Below are positions 5,712 to 6,610 of a stretch of 6,610 nucleotides of DNA, in pieces. Within the stretch, counting starts at the first letter, position 1; every line of letters begins with the position of its first letter. The notes under the pieces were generated by a model, which made no database searches, had not been told where the DNA came from, and saw only the letters and a program-made list of their open reading frames with translations. The translations under genes and the position numbers were made by a program. The stretch covers positions 1-6,610 of the forward strand of contig SPCK01000123.1 in NCBI GenBank assembly GCA_004525355.1. The letters run 5' to 3'. The stretch is from Spirochaetales bacterium (GTDB taxonomy: Bacteria > Spirochaetota > Spirochaetia > Treponematales > UBA12059).

Positions 5712-6610
5712 TTAAGGGGGATTCTCCAGAAAAGAGAAAACGTATGATCGGTTACAAACAACGTATCCAGATTTTCCGGTTTGAAGCTCCAATTGAATAA
5801 AAAATGCGGTGTCTGCCACTCCAAACTGACTTCCGAGTCTAACCTCAAAGAGGGATCGGAGGCAAGCACACCTTCCTGCAGCCTGAAAAGAAACTGAAGG
5901 TACAGACCGTCGCCCAGATATTTGCCAGCGGTCACGGCGGTATTGTCCAGATAATCCGCCAGGCTGGGGCCGGTTGGAGTACTGGCCAAGCCAGAAATAT
6001 CGTACAGCCAGCGCTGTATGACCTGCGTACGCACGAAGAAAAGATCCAGCCCCAGCAGGTCCTGGATATTGCGCTCGAAAATCGAGATGACGTTCAGCTG
6101 TGGGAACAGGTCGCTGTTCTCCACGATGGCCTTGGCCAGATCGGGTTGCCCGCTTTCCGTAACGCCCAGGAGATCCCGCCCCAGCAGTCGAACGATATCG
6201 GATTCACTCATGCCAGGAACAGATTCCAGCCTGAAGGTAAGATTGGACAATCGGCTCCCGTCCGCGCGAAGGATGATGAGTACCGGGCCGTCCTCATTCC
6301 GGCTGCGCGTTTCGGCCTCCAGGCTCATCAGGGGGTCAAAGGACTCCGCGTTTTCATTGAAGTCTATTGAAGCCGTTTTCAGATAAAAGTTCCGCTGGAT
6401 GTAGAAGACATTGCCCCCGCGCAGCTGAGCCTTGCCCTTGAGGGAGAAGTCCCCGGTCGAGCCGGAATATGCCAAGGCAAGCTTGCTGGAAGGATCGGTC
6501 TGTCCATACAAGAGGGGCAGGTTGCGGTCCGGGAAATACACCCGGACGCTCTTGCCGAAGCTGAAATCCAGGTCCGCGCCAAAGCCGTAGCTCTCCTTGG
6601 CAGGGGTTCC
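5708..6610 (-). CDS. tamB: TamB (DUF490) translocation/assembly module protein, C-terminal 300 residues only
   Basis: TamB is a very long, inner-membrane-anchored protein that spans the periplasm. It works with Omp85 proteins (TamA in Proteobacteria, apparently BamA where TamA is absent) in outer-membrane biogenesis and is implicated in phospholipid transport. The frame is open to the right edge, so the 5' part of the gene, normally over 1000 codons in total, lies outside; a GTG at 6541 is internal, not the start. The visible part has the repeated beta-strand character of the TamB C-terminal domain. Hallmarks are LRGGNVFYIQRNFYL followed by IDFNENAESFDPLMSLEAET (visible residues about 63-103) and VPGMSESDIVRLLGRDLLG (about 131-149), the segment common near TamB ends. 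The product ends FWRIPLK, with stop TGA at 5710-5708 overlapping the first bamA ATG. The tight overlap implies co-transcription and probably translational coupling with bamA. Confidence 0.93.
   Translation of the reverse strand, partial: GTPAKESYGFGADLDFSFGKSVRVYFPDRNLPLLYGQTDPSSKLALAYSGSTGDFSLKGKAQLRGGNVFYIQRNFYLKTASIDFNENAESFDPLMSLEAETRSRNEDGPVLIILRADGSRLSNLTFRLESVPGMSESDIVRLLGRDLLGVTESGQPDLAKAIVENSDLFPQLNVISIFERNIQDLLGLDLFFVRTQVIQRWLYDISGLASTPTGPSLADYLDNTAVTAGKYLGDGLYLQFLFRLQEGVLASDPSLRLDSEVSLEWQTPHFLFNWSFKPENLDTLFVTDHTFSLFWRIPLK

Noticed and set aside
6379..6541. Start of a 277-residue gene at GTG 6541.
   Set aside because: The same frame stays open for 23 more codons to the window edge with TamB-like strand sequence, so GTG 6541 is an internal valine of a truncated tamB.

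Overview
The window suggests a GC-rich diderm bacterium of the Spirochaetaceae (Treponema/Spirochaeta-like lineage). It carries the block tamB, bamA, skp (ompH) and mutS in that order on the minus strand. From memory this is the Treponema pallidum order TP0325-TP0328. Protein-level details also fit: a BamA of about 840 residues with five POTRA domains, a Skp with a Lys-rich signal peptide, and a MutS with a GPNMAGKST Walker A. The genus cannot be fixed from the sequence alone.

Layout from right to left, the direction in which most genes are read: the last 300 codons of tamB enter from the right edge and end at 5708. bamA follows at once, its first possible ATG sharing four bases with the tamB stop. 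After a 65-bp gap comes skp (3123 to 2587). These three look like one transcription unit for building the outer membrane: BamA folds and inserts barrel proteins, Skp carries unfolded barrel proteins across the periplasm, and TamB is a long periplasm-spanning partner of the BamA family. A strong hairpin at 2528-2559 closes the unit and probably also ends the opposing gene.

A STAS-domain gene on the plus strand (1984-2526) lies between skp and mutS, converging on skp and diverging from mutS. It encodes an anti-sigma-factor-antagonist-like protein with a conserved Asp-Ser-Thr phospho-site and a charged helical C-terminal tail. It is poorer in GC (about 52% by hand count) than mutS (about 65% over six sampled lines), so it may be an insertion into the ancestral block.

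The left third is the N-terminal 653 codons of mutS (DNA mismatch recognition), read leftwards from 1961 and cut by the window edge just after Walker A. Its start region is the most distinctive regulatory feature here: a near-consensus sigma-70 promoter (TTGAAT, 17 bp, perfect TATAAT) whose predicted transcription start falls within about 0-3 bases of the ATG, with no Shine-Dalgarno sequence. mutS is therefore probably translated from a leaderless mRNA, and its promoter overlaps the start of the STAS gene.

I saw no RNA genes, CRISPR arrays, insertion sequences or long repeats, and no gene-free stretch over 100 bp. I found no wholly new system. The points worth a second look are the leaderless mutS promoter, the inserted STAS regulator and the altered barrel motif of BamA.
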